Shown here piece after piece: positions 1 to 41,133 of a stretch of 64,000 bases of DNA. The translations under genes and the position numbers were made by a program. The first letter of the stretch is position 1; each line of letters opens with the position of its first letter. The notes beneath the pieces are model-generated. The model made no database searches and was not told the DNA's origin. It saw only the letters and a list, made by a program, of their open reading frames with translations. Origin of the DNA: Solea solea (lineage: Eukaryota > Chordata > Actinopteri > Pleuronectiformes > Soleidae); contig NC_081151.1 of assembly GCF_958295425.1 (NCBI RefSeq), forward strand, positions 23,237,299 through 23,301,298, written 5' to 3'.

Positions 1-29830
<29,830 letters not shown>

Positions 29831-29844
29831 GGAGACTCTGACGA

Positions 29845-29920
29845 AGAGGAGGAGGAGGAGGAGGAAGAGAGGGAGGAGAGGGAGGAGGAGGAGGAGGAGG
29901 AGGAGGAGGAGAGGAGGAGG
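29845..29920. repeat. (GAG)n polypurine microsatellite
   Basis: GAGGAG repeats with GAA and GGGAG interruptions, at the upstream edge of the kcnh5 promoter region. Confidence 0.95.
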
Positions 29921-30758
29921 CTCTCAGCGCGCATGAGCGTCTGATACTGCTGATGCTGATGAGTTTACTGTTTGTTATTGACTCATTAACTAACCTATTG
30001 ATTATTGTTAATATTAACTTACCTGTTAACTTACCTGTTCTCTCGCCTCTTCACTAACTTGTTAACTAACCTGCTCACTAACGTGATCTTCAGATGTTGT
30101 CTCTTCAAAATAAATCACTAATTACAGAGAAACTTTTTCTGCTGATTCATCACAACAATAATAATAATAATTATCATTATTTTTATATTTATTAAATTAT
30201 TATAAGAACATTAAAATAATGAGAATAGAAGGAATATCAGATTATAAAAAATAGAGAAAGATGAATTATGAGAATTGTGAATAAAAATGAGAATGAGAAG
30301 AAATTTAAAATGTTCTTATAAGAAAAATGCTTTAAAAAATGACATGAATGAATTATGACTATAATAATAATCATTAAATCATAAAACATCTCATTTATAA
30401 TGAGATGTTTTTAATAAGAATTATGAGAATAATGAGAACAGGACAGTTTATAAAACAATTAAATATGAGTAATTAATAATATTTATGAGAATTACAATTA
30501 TAATGAGAATTATTAGAATTGTAAGGAGTCAAATAAATTTGAAAAATATTGATGAGAAAAGTGAGAACTGGAACAATTATGAGAATAACAAGAATTATGA
30601 GACTTAGAACAATTAAAAGATAATTTACTGTAAATAAATCATTGACTTGTGTTTAATAAAGTTAATATAATATAATAAATAAACACATTCATACTGTGTG
30701 TTGTTACAGATGTTATTGATGTTTCAGTTTTAATGGGATTCTGTTTGTTCATAAAACA

Positions 30759-30816
30759 TCTTTCTTCTTCTTCTTCTTCTTCTTCTTCTTCTTCTTCTTC
30801 TTCTTCTTCTTCTTCT
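30759..30816. repeat. (TTC)n microsatellite
   Basis: About 19 pure TTC (GAA on the other strand) triplets. Long GAA/TTC runs can form triplex DNA. Confidence 0.97.
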
Positions 30817-31094
30817 GTGTTTGAAACCACGCTGCAGTGACAACAGTGTCACTCAGTCTCTCAGGAACGCTCATTAGACTGAACACAGGATTAATGGGGC
30901 CCCTGGGAGCCGAAGGGCCCCTGACACAGAGAGAGAGAGAGAGAAAGACAGTGATCCACGAGGAGCTTCATGTCCACACTGTGACAGAGTGAAAACTGAG
31001 CCGATTATGAATTATTAAACAAACACAAGTGAGCAGTTAAATAGTCTTATACATTTAAGTGACCAACATTATATCTTTAAGAACATGATCACGT

Positions 31095-31262
31095 CTTTAT
31101 TTCACTGTGACACAGACTTTTGTAAACCACTCACTCTCCCACACCAAAGCCCACAGAGAAAATCAGTGATTTTAGCTCACAGGGACACAGGAGCTGCTGG
31201 TCTGCTGCTGCCTCGTGTGGTCACTTTGTGTCACTGAGGTCAATCTGAACGAAGGATTTTAA
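31095..31262 (+). mobile_element. Family A MITE-like element, 5' part only
   Basis: It begins ACGTCTTTATTTCACTGTGA, has CCACTCACTCTCCCACACC and the CTGCTGCCTCGTGTGGTCAC core, then stops at GAAGGATTTTAAAAAC. The right inverted arm is missing. Confidence 0.8.
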
Positions 31263-31386
31263 AAACTGAAATGGTTTTCCATGAACTGAACTCTCTCAGT
31301 TTGTGTTCAAGTCTCTGCTCTCATGTCTGCGTCCACTCGTCCAAGTCCATCAGGTTTCCTGTCAAGATCTCTTCAGATACTTCAGC

Positions 31387-31452
31387 GTGTGTGTGTGCGT
31401 GCGTGCGTGTGCGCGTGTGTGTGTGTGTGCGTGTGTATGTGTGCGTGTGTGT
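31387..31452. repeat. (GT)n / (GCGT)n microsatellite
   Basis: GTGT interspersed with GCGTGCGT and one TATG. Confidence 0.9.
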
Positions 31453-31811
31453 CGTCAGTAAATGTGCAAAATGCCGAGTGCTCCTGTGAGACGACTGTAA
31501 TTGGCCCACTTGCATCATGGGGCGTCAAACTTGGTGACAGCAGGTGGGACAGCTGACATCTGCTGCCACGCTCAAACCCTCCCCGCCTCCCCCCCCTCTC
31601 ACACACAAATGTATGGAGGTTTACTGAAGGAAAAACTACGGTGGCCCTGATGGCAAACCCTGACAACACTTACCTCTAGTGGTGAGGTATGAAGTGCACT
31701 CTCCACCACCACCACCTCTGCTTCCTCACCTTTAAATTACACATGGTACAAATTAATCATCAGTATCAATAAATCCTGATAAATTCACTCCCAGCAGATT
31801 TATAATCCTAA

Positions 31812-31945
31812 TCCCACTGATCGGTCAGAGAGTGTCGTCACTGAAGAGTCACGAGCGCGACGTCCGACACAAGAATCAAAGGCAACATCGTCTGTAGACT
31901 GTAGATCAAAGAGAAAAAGATTAAAAACTCTCCAAAGCAAATGTC
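31812..31945 (+). mobile_element. Dispersed element family D fragment
   Basis: It contains CACTGATCGGTCAGAGAGTG, TCGTCACTGAAGAGTCACGA and GACACAAGAATCAAAG, repeated at 47.45, 54.72 and 54.96 kb. It is non-coding. Confidence 0.75.
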
Positions 31946-31971
31946 TTAAATGTCTAGTGTGTTGTTTTCTG

Positions 31972-31989
31972 TCACCAGCAGGGGGAGCC
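31972..31989 (+). promoter_or_regulatory. CTCF-like motif
   Basis: TCACCAGCAGGGGGAGCC resembles the CTCF core in forward orientation. It lies between the two genes. Confidence 0.35.
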
Positions 31990-32285
31990 TTTTCAAAATG
32001 TAATATTTCCATGTAGACGTCTTTAGGGGCGGAGCTAAAGTCGATCGTAGCCTGTTTGGTTCAGATTGGACTTTGTACAGTTTCCTGTTTCATGGTGAAC
32101 TTTGGCGCCCCCTAGCATCTACACTGTGTGACATGAGGTGAAGCTTTTTTTCGCAAATAACCGACCCAACGATGGCAGTTTGATCCAAAATGGCCGCCTT
32201 CCGCTTCCCTTCTGGACAAACTCATAATAAAAGTGTTTCAATAGAACAAAGTTTCCTGATTCAACTCTGGCTTTTTCTACCTCTC

Positions 32286-32420
32286 TGCTACTGATGCTGA
32301 TGCCACTGCTGCTGCTGCTGATGCTACGGCTGTTGCTGCTGCTGTTGCTGCTGTTACTGCTGTTGCTGCTGATGCTGCTGCTGTTGCTGCTGTTACTGCT
32401 GCTGTTACTGCTGCTGCTCA
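32286..32420. repeat. (CTG)n with TTG, TTA and ATG interruptions
   Basis: An interrupted CTG/CAG repeat of about 44 triplets. The leucine-rich or serine/asparagine-rich open frames over it are repeat shadows. Confidence 0.95.
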
Positions 32421-32549
32421 GTTTTGGACGACGAGTATATTCTCCGCAGGAACCTAATGACTGTAATCGCTCTAATTTCACCGCATCACTAACCCACAAT
32501 CACAGCCAATCAGTGCTCAGCAGGCGGGCGCCACTGTTCATGTGGAGCC

Positions 32550-33065
32550 TCAAAGTCTCAAAGTCTCAAAATCTCAGTCTCAGAGTCTCAGCCTCAGAAT
32601 CTCAGTCTCAGAGTCTCAGCCTCAGAATCTCAGTCTCAGAGTCTCAGAGTCTGAGTCTCAGAATCTCAGTCTCAGAGTCTCAGAATCTTAGTCTCAGAAT
32701 CTCAGAGTCTCAGTCTCAGAATCTCAGTCTCAGAATCTCAGTCTCAGAGTCTCAGAATCTCAGTCTGAGAATCTCAGTCTCAGAGTCTCAGTCTCAGGGT
32801 CTCAGTCTCAGAATCTCAGTCTGAGAGTCTCAGAATCTCAGAATCTCAGTCTCAGAGTCTCAGTCTCAGAATCTCAGAGTCTCAGAGTCTCAGTCTCAGA
32901 ATCTCAGAGTCTCAGGGTCTCAGTCTCAGAATCTCAGTCTGAGAGTCTCAGAATCTCAGTCTCAGAGTCTCAGTCTCAGAATCTCAGAGTCTCAGAGTCT
33001 CAGTCTCAGAGTCTCAGTCTCAGAATCTCAGAATCTCAGAATCTCAGTCTCAGAGTCTCAGCTTC
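32550..33065. repeat. Hexameric TCTCAG-type array (about 85 units)
   Basis: Mixed GTCTCA, GAATCTCA and GAGTCTCA units, so the basic period is 6 bp with 12-bp and longer mosaics. It produces a repetitive SLRISVSESQ reading frame that is not a gene. Confidence 0.95.
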
Positions 33066-33167
33066 AGGCCTGAAGCCGACGTCTCGTCAGAAAGAAGAGG
33101 AGCATGTTTTATTTCCATCTCCACAGAAACGAGTAAATGTCACTGCATGGAGATGAAAGGCGGCAGT

Positions 33168-33255
33168 GGGACGAGAAGAGAAGAAGATGAGAAGAAGAAG
33201 AGAAGATGACAAGAGAAGAAGATGAGAAGATGAGAAGAAGAGAAGAGAAGATGGA
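33168..33255. repeat. (GAAGA)n polypurine tract
   Basis: Almost pure purine on the plus strand, built from GAGAAGA and AGATGA units. Confidence 0.9.
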
Positions 33256-35224
33256 TGTGGACAGAATGGCACAGAAAGCTGCTTCACTGCTCATTGATCT
33301 CAGAATGAATGAGTCGTGTTGTCGTCCTAAAAAAAGAAGACGTTTGAATATGAAAGCACAGAGGACGCAGACTGGAGCAGAGGTCAAAGGTCAACGTAAA
33401 CTCATTTTAGCGTTTTCGTCCTCAACCGAAGACGCGGACGTTTCTAAGACACGAAGATTTACCAAAACACTTCTGCCTTCAGGGGGCGCCACAGCTGCTG
33501 TGTGTGGATGTCACATGGTCTGACTCTCACCTGGAGACGCCACAGATTTCAATCACATTAAAAGTGATTCATGTTCCTCAGAAGAACAACTGCTGAGTTC
33601 TTCTTCACGACGTGTGCAGAACAAACATCACAACAACATCACAATAGGAAGAAAAAACACTTCCTCACAGAAGTTTCTTTGATTTTCCCTCGTCTGTGAC
33701 ATCCATCAAAGTTCTGATCCACACGATTTTATTTATCTGTCGTTTTTCTGTCACATTTACACACACACACACACACGTTGGTCTTCTCTAACTGCAGCTC
33801 TCTGCTGACCTCTGGTGGCAGAGTGGAGTTCTGCTCAGATTAAAATAAGAACCTGTTTTTAAAGTGATGACATGAGAAAATGAACATAAACTCGTCATCG
33901 TCATCGCTGCAGTGAACACATGAAAATCCTCCGGTGTGACAGCATGAATGTGAAAATGTGAAACAAACACAGGAAACCATCTTTGATGTGGACGGAGGAG
34001 TTAAACACGCGGCCTGAGTGATGACGCGCGATTCTGGACCGTGGTTTACGTTAATTAAACGACGTCTGTGTCTTTATTTAAGGTGCACGGTTATTTTTAT
34101 TTAAAAGTTTAAAACAGATTTAAATTGTTTGTTTTTTTCAGTCTGAACTCATTCAAAGTTTAATTCTTTTAATTAGTTTTGGTTTGTTTCACTGCGCGTC
34201 TCCACTGGTCCCACACGTATAGAACGTCGCCTGGGAACATTGTCTTGGCAAAACCTTCCTTTTTTTTTCTCTCAATTGCGCGATCCAGTCCAGGTTTTCC
34301 ACATGTAGGAAATCAGCTCATCTTTAATTTCTTTTAAAAGAAGCTTCTACGTATAAATATAAAGATTATTGTCAAAGAATGTCGAGGACATTTTCTACAC
34401 ACACACACACACACACACACAGAACCCAGGAAATAAAGCGATTCGTCGTCTGGGCTTTATCACAAAACAGGTTTAATTTAATATCTCTTTATTTTTTAAA
34501 ATAATTAAACATTTGTATTTCTCCAACCCTTATTTTTTTAAATCTTTTTTTTTTTCTCTTCAGTTTTTAAATCATATTATTTCCGGGGCCGTTCTAAAGC
34601 ACACATGTAATTCTGCCAGAGAAGAGGAGGAGGAAGAGGAGGAGGTTCCCCGTCAAAACTCCCATCAGGACAAAAATCTTCTGCTCCGGGTCTTCTTTTT
34701 TCCTTCCCTCCCTCCATCTGACCTCTGACCCCCTGCCTACTTGCCCTCACCCCTAAGCCCCTCCCCCTCCCTACCCCAACTAAATAAGGAAAAGAAAAAA
34801 AATAAATGGATCCAATGGTCAAAAAGAAAAACGTTGAAAATGAGATAAAAACCAAAGAGGGAGGAGTCAGAGACATCAACGGACTAAAAGAGAGGGGGCG
34901 CTATCATAAATACCAGGAAGTCTTCTTCCGTAATAATACCTCTTTATATACTGAATACTCCTCTGAAACTTTCCTACGAAAAAACAAACAAAAAGAAAAA
35001 AAAAAAAAAAAAGCTAAATTTCTACAAGATACAAGAAAATCAGTGAATAACAATGTACACTCTCTCTCTGTCTCTGTCGTCACGTTAGATGTTAGCACAG
35101 CAGTGATGGTGGTGGCAGCAGGGCGCCCCCCGCTGGCGAGGAGGGCTGAGGCGAGAAAGAAGTTGGTTTGTGTTTGGCTCCTCTGAAGATTCAGGATGAT
35201 CTTCTTTCTTTTTTCAGAACGTCC

Positions 35225-35345
35225 ATAACATGAGGAGGAGGAGCAGGAGGAAGAAGAGGAGATGGACGATGGGGAGGAAGAGGAGGAGGAAAAGGAGATG
35301 GAGGAAGAGGAAGAAAAGGAGTAGGGGGAGGAAGAGGAGGTGGTA
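35225..35345. repeat. GAGGA-rich polypurine tract
   Basis: GAGGAGGAAGAAGAGGAG-like runs on the plus strand, with few pyrimidines. Confidence 0.85.
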
Positions 35346-36319
35346 CCAGTACCAGACTGACACCAGGAAACGGTTGTTTGATAAACAAGGAGAGAAAATT
35401 GGATGAAGGGCAGGAAAATTAATCACGTGATGAAGATGGAGAGGAAGAGGAAGGAGTGCGTTTACATGTCAACAGTTCACTGCGTTTTTTAGTTGTTTTT
35501 ATTCCTTTTGTAGTAGTGCGATCAACTCCGACTCGAAACAAAAATGACACAAATTGTAAAAATAAAAAAAAACAGGAAGTGAAGTCGCGCTATTAACGGC
35601 AAAACAGGATGTGACGGCGTCAAGTTCCTCCAGTGTTTACCGTGAACATTTATTTTAGCGCGGTGACATCACAGAGATGGGAGTCGACCCGTTCCCCACA
35701 CTGTTCCCCGCGGAGTTAGCATCGTTAGCATCGCTAGCCTACGACGTTTTGAAAAACGAGACGGACGAACGATCAAAGTCGCAAACAAAGTCCCGGTCAC
35801 TCAGTAATTGGCAGTTTTCAAACTGATGGTAGCCCTTTTTTTTCTTTTTTCGATGAGTGGAGTTAGCTTAGCGTTAGCCACATGTGAGTTAACACAAAAC
35901 GTGAAAAATTGCTTTGTTTGTACAAGTGAGAAAACTCCTCTGACGCAGCTGCACGCACCAGGCAGTGGACACGCCCACCAAAACAACGCTAACCAGACTC
36001 AAAATAACCAAATAAACTATCTTTAATTCGGGACAATAATGTTCTGTAAAGCTGAACTCCATTTCCCATCATGCTCTGCTGAAGCTGAAGTCTGTAAACA
36101 TGTTAGCTTATTTCACATCACTTCCTGTTCTCATCACCAACATTAAAATATTTGACAAAACATTTTATTAACGCGGAAATAAACAGAAATAACGACGTTA
36201 TATTTAACGGGCGATTAAAAACAAAACAAAAAGGTGAAAACGAGTGTGAACTCGCATGTAAACGCACTTTTAAAATGTCCCTGTTTTTACTGCTTTATAT
36301 GAACCCGTTTGAAACAGGA

Positions 36320-36585
36320 AGTCGGAGCTGGAGAGGAGGAAGTGGAAGAGGAGGAGGCAGTGGACGAGGAGGAGGGAGTGGATGAGGACGAGGAAGACGA
36401 GGAGGAGGAAGTGGACGAGGAGGAGGGAGTGCACGAGAAGGAAGTTGGACCAGGAGGAGGGAGTGCACGAGGAGGAGGAGGAGGCAGATATCGGGCCTGG
36501 GAGGAAAAACAAAGAGGAAAACCAGGAAACTCAAAGTCAGGAAGGAGAGACTGTGGTGACGAAGAGGAAGAAGAGGATGAAGGTT
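36320..36585. repeat. GAGGA-rich polypurine tract with about 20-30-bp higher-order repeats
   Basis: Units such as GTGGACGAGGAGGAGGGAGT and GTGCACGAG(A/G)AGGA recur several times. The open frames on both strands are compositional. Confidence 0.85.
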
Positions 36586-36757
36586 TTTAAAAATCATCAT
36601 CTTTTTTGTCTTTTCTTCTTTTTTGTTTTTGTTTGTTTCCAACAGTTCGTTTCATGTCCAAACGTCGTCTTTCTTTTTTTGTCTTCTTGTCGTTTAAATC
36701 CCCCCCTCCCACACAAGTCATTTTCTCATTTTCTATTTTTTTTTCCTCCTTTTTTCT

Positions 36758-37151
36758 TTTATTATTATTCTTATTATTCTTATTATTATTCTTATGATGA
36801 CTGTTTTGTTTTTTTCTGTTTGCAATAATATCAGTTTAAGGGAAAAAAGAAAAAAAAGAAAAGAAAAATAATAATTATTTACAGTGCTGTTGAAAGAATG
36901 AAAACAGACGGTGATGAATCTACTGTAAAGTAAGTCGCATAAACACAGGAGAGAAAAAAAACAACAACAAACAAACATAAGAAAAAAAAAAACACGTTAA
37001 GAAACCAGCGGCCTCCGCGTCCGTCCAGAGACGACCGCCTTTCATCTGGAGTTTTCCGACTCTGGGCAGACATGGCTGATGTGGAGGTGGAGGAGGAGGA
37101 GGAGGGGGGAGGTGAAAGTGAGGAGGAGGGGGGAGCGCGGCGCTGTCTTCG
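36758..37151 (-). other. Possible ppp2r5e 3' UTR, minimal extent
   Basis: The sequence downstream of the ppp2r5e stop codon contains AATAAA-type hexamers on the minus strand, the first convincing one at 36763-36758. The extent is a guess: other candidate hexamers lie further left (for example near 36164 and 35500) and mammalian PPP2R5E 3' UTRs are long. The part at 37080-37136 is a polypurine tract on the plus strand, so the transcript would be pyrimidine-rich there. Confidence 0.3.
37080..37136. repeat. G-rich polypurine tract
   Basis: GGAGGTGGAGGAGGAGG and GAGGAGGGGGGAG runs, in the presumed ppp2r5e 3' UTR. Confidence 0.85.
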
Positions 37152-37251
37152 TTAAGTCGGGATGATCCCGTCGCTCCTAAGGCCTCGCTTCAGCTCCAAG
37201 TCCTCCAGCTTCTTCCACAGCTCCTCGCGCTCCTTCTCCTTCTTCTTCTCA
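37152..37251 (-). CDS. ppp2r5e: ppp2r5e coding exon 13 (C-terminus and stop)
   Basis: The last coding exon has 100 nt and encodes [20 protein letters not shown], then [13 protein letters not shown] and TAA at 37154-37152. It is the charged C-terminal helix of B56-epsilon; the last 13 residues differ from human only by S for R. The acceptor is GTGTTTCAG. The 3' UTR follows to the left. Confidence 0.97.
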
Positions 37252-40200
37252 CTGAAACACAGAAAAAAGAAAGATTTAAAAAAACACATTCACAAGGAGG
37301 AGGACGAGGAGGAAGAAGAGGAGAGATCGGATCGCGTTTTTTGATCAGTTGACGCTGAAAAACTCATCAGTGACAGGAAACATGACATTTCAACCTTTTT
37401 TTTTTTTAAAAATGAAGAAATTAAAGTGATGTAGAGTCAAAACTGTGTGAGCGCCCCCTGCTGGTGACACACAAACACTCACTCTCACAAAAGGGAACAA
37501 TAGTTGTTTTGTTTTTTTAAAGCTGCTGTATAAATAGAGTGAGTGGTTTACACAGTCTCACATTGAGATAAAGACGTGGACAGAACATCAGTGAATGTTT
37601 TCTTACCGCTGACGGTCTGACTTGTAAGTGGCCGTGAGCTCGTCAAATAAAGTACTGTTCATCTCCATGAAGGCCTTCAGGACGTTATACACCAGCGCCA
37701 CGATCGCCCTGACACAGACACACACAGCAAAGAACTCATCAGCTGACGACTCGACCAACCCTCGTCACAGCGTTTAAAGGTGTTTCATTAAACCATTTCA
37801 GGGAGGAGATCTCACAGAAACTCACATGATGAGACTGACAAACATATATTATACTCACGGGTTCCAGTGCTCTTTGGAGATCCTGTAGAGGCTGGCAAAC
37901 ATGATGGGCAGGATGACGCTGGAGTTCTCCTCGATCAGACTCATGATGTACTCGTTGTTCCAGTAGTAGAGCGCTCGCTCTGCCACCTGTGACACACACA
38001 CACACACAGAGAAAAGAAAGAAGCTAAAACACCTGCACTGTTTTCATTTGGTGCTGCAGTACCCATTTTAACCACCAGAGCTCGCCATTGTACATATATT
38101 ACATATATACAGGGTTCCCACACATTGGTTGAATCAATTTCAAGGTCTTTTCAAGGACTTTCCAGGAACAATTCCCTCAAATTCAAGGACTAGGACTGTG
38201 CTGACACAGCTTAAGACAGGAGGACAACTTGAAGGAGCTGGTCTTCGTCCACGCTCTGCATGTGGACAAGTGATTGTCCTTGAGATCTTGGTCAAAGTCA
38301 GTTTGTCTTTTGTGAGACAGATGTTAGAATTTTCGTTTCCCAGACATCACGTCGATGTTTTCTCTCTTGTCTTAACGTCACTCGCTCATTGTTGACAGAG
38401 ACAGTGTCCACAACACGGCGAGTAATCATGTCTGTCCCTGTTTGTCCTGCGTCGGCCTCGTCTACCAGGCAACGCAGGGTCTGAAACAGCAGGTGGCGTC
38501 GTAACAAACAAGGGAGACTTTAACCCAAATACCAACTTCACTTCTTTCAAACACTTTCAATGACCCTTATCTATTAAGGGCTATTTTTCAAAAACTTTCT
38601 CAAGGTTCTTGAATTTCTTTTCAAATTCACAAACTTTCAAGGACCAGTGGGAACCTTGAGGCACAAAATTCAAGCGCTTCCAATGACCCATGTGTATATA
38701 AGAGGATTTTCCAAAAACTCTCAAGAGCCTTAAATTACACTTTTTGTCAAATTCTCAAACTTTCAAGGATTTCAAGGACCTGTGGAAACCTTGAAGTGCA
38801 CAACAGCAGTGGGAGAAATTTACTTCAACATCATCTTGCACAAAATTCAAGCACTTTCAATGACCCATGTCTATTTTGGGCAATCTTCAAAAACTTCCAA
38901 CAATCAAATTGGCAAACTTTCAAAGATTTCAAGGACCCTTGAGAAGCATTATATACATATGTAGACTTTAAATGTCACTGGCTGTGTTTCCATGCCTGGG
39001 CTGGTTCTTCACTGACCTGGAAATGTGGGCTGGAGACACATCTAGAGATCTGTTTGAAGAGCGGCTCCTGGATCTTGACGAACTGTGTGGGCTCGATGAC
39101 GTCGAGGATTTCCTCCAGCTCTCCGAGAAACATCACCTGAGACACAGGACAGCGGGGACACACGCGTCAACACACACACACGCAGAGAGACGCGCGTCTC
39201 ACAGTCGTGCAGATAACGGGCGTCTCACCTCTTTTTGACTGCAGGTTTTTGGCCAGAACTTCAGTAATCCTCTGATGACCTGAGGGAGAAAAACCACATT
39301 GTTTTGTTTCCTGTTTTAACTTCATTGACACTTTAACAGCAGTGGTCTGCGTGAATTGTACTTGACGCTCAAAGAAAGTAATATTACGGTAATTCCATCA
39401 CATTTCTACAGTAATCACCCAGAAACAGCTCAATAATATCAATGGGCAAAGCCTTTGGGACATAAGGGAGGATACATTTCAACTTCAAGTTGCTGTAAAG
39501 TGATAAATGTGACACAGGAAACCACTTAGTCACATTTTAATGAAGGGGAAAAAAGCCTTAAAGTGTTTGAAAATCAGGTTTTGAATCATGTAAACGTTGT
39601 GCACTGATACTCACTGGTTCTGTTAATGTTGGGTCTTTCTCTAGGAACTGTACAATGCAATACGCCAGCTGCAGAGAGGAGAGGAGACGATTGTGATCAG
39701 GTAAACAGACTTTCATTCAGGAGAGTTTATTTTCCACTTAAGACCGATATCGCGATGCATCACTATACGATTTTCTTGCAATATATTGATGATCACAGAA
39801 TCGTAATATCGCGATATTATTGGCACTAAGTATATATATATCGTGAAGTATACGCATCATGTTCACAGATAGAGTGAAGTGGACTGTCTGACTGTTAGAA
39901 AACTAACTATTAATACACTGTGGGAGTTACAGTAGCATACAGTAGTTAGAGTAGTTACCTGTGCGTGGAAGAGGGACAGACTCCTGACAGTGTGGAGCGG
40001 GATCAACACTTTGACCAGAAACTGTTTATGCTCTGCTTTCAGTGGCAGAGCGAAACCATTGATTATACTGGGGAGAGAATACAAACAGAAACATTAACAC
40101 ATTAACACATTAAACGACTTCACTGTGACAACACACCTGCACTGAGTTTGTTCACATGAACATTCCAGTCTTTAAAGCAGTGAAAAGACTAAATTAAAAA

Positions 40201-41088
40201 GGAACCAAACCTTTTGTTTTAGAGATTGTAATTTACAAAGGCAGGGAATGTGAATTATAGTTATTAACCCACATATGTGCAGTTTTATGTGTATTATAAT
40301 TCACTGTATGTTAAAAAAAAAGTGTTTATATGAATTTGAGTTTGTGGTCTCAGCAGCTGTACAGTCCCACTCTTTATTCCCTTGTCTCCTTGTCGCCTCC
40401 TCTCCTGTCTCCTCCTCTTTTGCCTGAGATCAAATTGCAAACACGTGACTCTGAAACAAAGCGATGCTACTGTGAGCCGCTGGCACAGATTGTGCAGTTT
40501 TACAAGAGTAAACTGATTCCTCTCTTCTTCCCTTTACAGATTATTTGATCTGGATTACTTTCAAGACACCGGAGAAGTAAAAAAGGAAATATCAAAGTAA
40601 ATGTCCTCCATCTTCTTTCTTAGGTTTTGTTCTGGTTGACTACTGCTACTACTACTACTACTACTACTACGGTTTGAATAATAAGAGCTTTAAAATAATA
40701 AGAAATTATAACTCTCTCACACAAAGATTAGTTCAATCAGGTGTTTAGATTCATATCATATTGAACACTCAGCAGCAACAAAACAGTAGTTTGGTCTTTT
40801 CACTTTACGACTTTCTTCATTCCGTCTCTGTTTCTGTGACTGTATACAATGTCATGTTTAATTATTCAAATAAAGCTCTATTTTAATCCATTAAAATAAA
40901 TAAATTGGACACGCATGATCAAACGCCTTCTTCCACAGTTTTGGTGTATTGATGTAGGAGCGCCACATACAGGCCTGGCATATGAACTACAGGGGGAATC
41001 GCCATCAAAAAGACAAAGAAAAAGATAGTTTAGGTTTCCTTAATTTTCCGTGTGGATAGAACCTGAGTCTCTCTTAAACATCAGAGTA

Positions 41089-41133
<45 letters not shown>

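Noticed and set aside
32294..32824. 176-codon leucine-rich then SLRISVSESQ frame
   Set aside because: It reads through a CTG microsatellite and a TCTCAG hexamer array; nothing conserved.
36309..36828. Glutamate/glycine-rich and phenylalanine-rich frames
   Set aside because: They are translations of polypurine/polypyrimidine tracts downstream of ppp2r5e.
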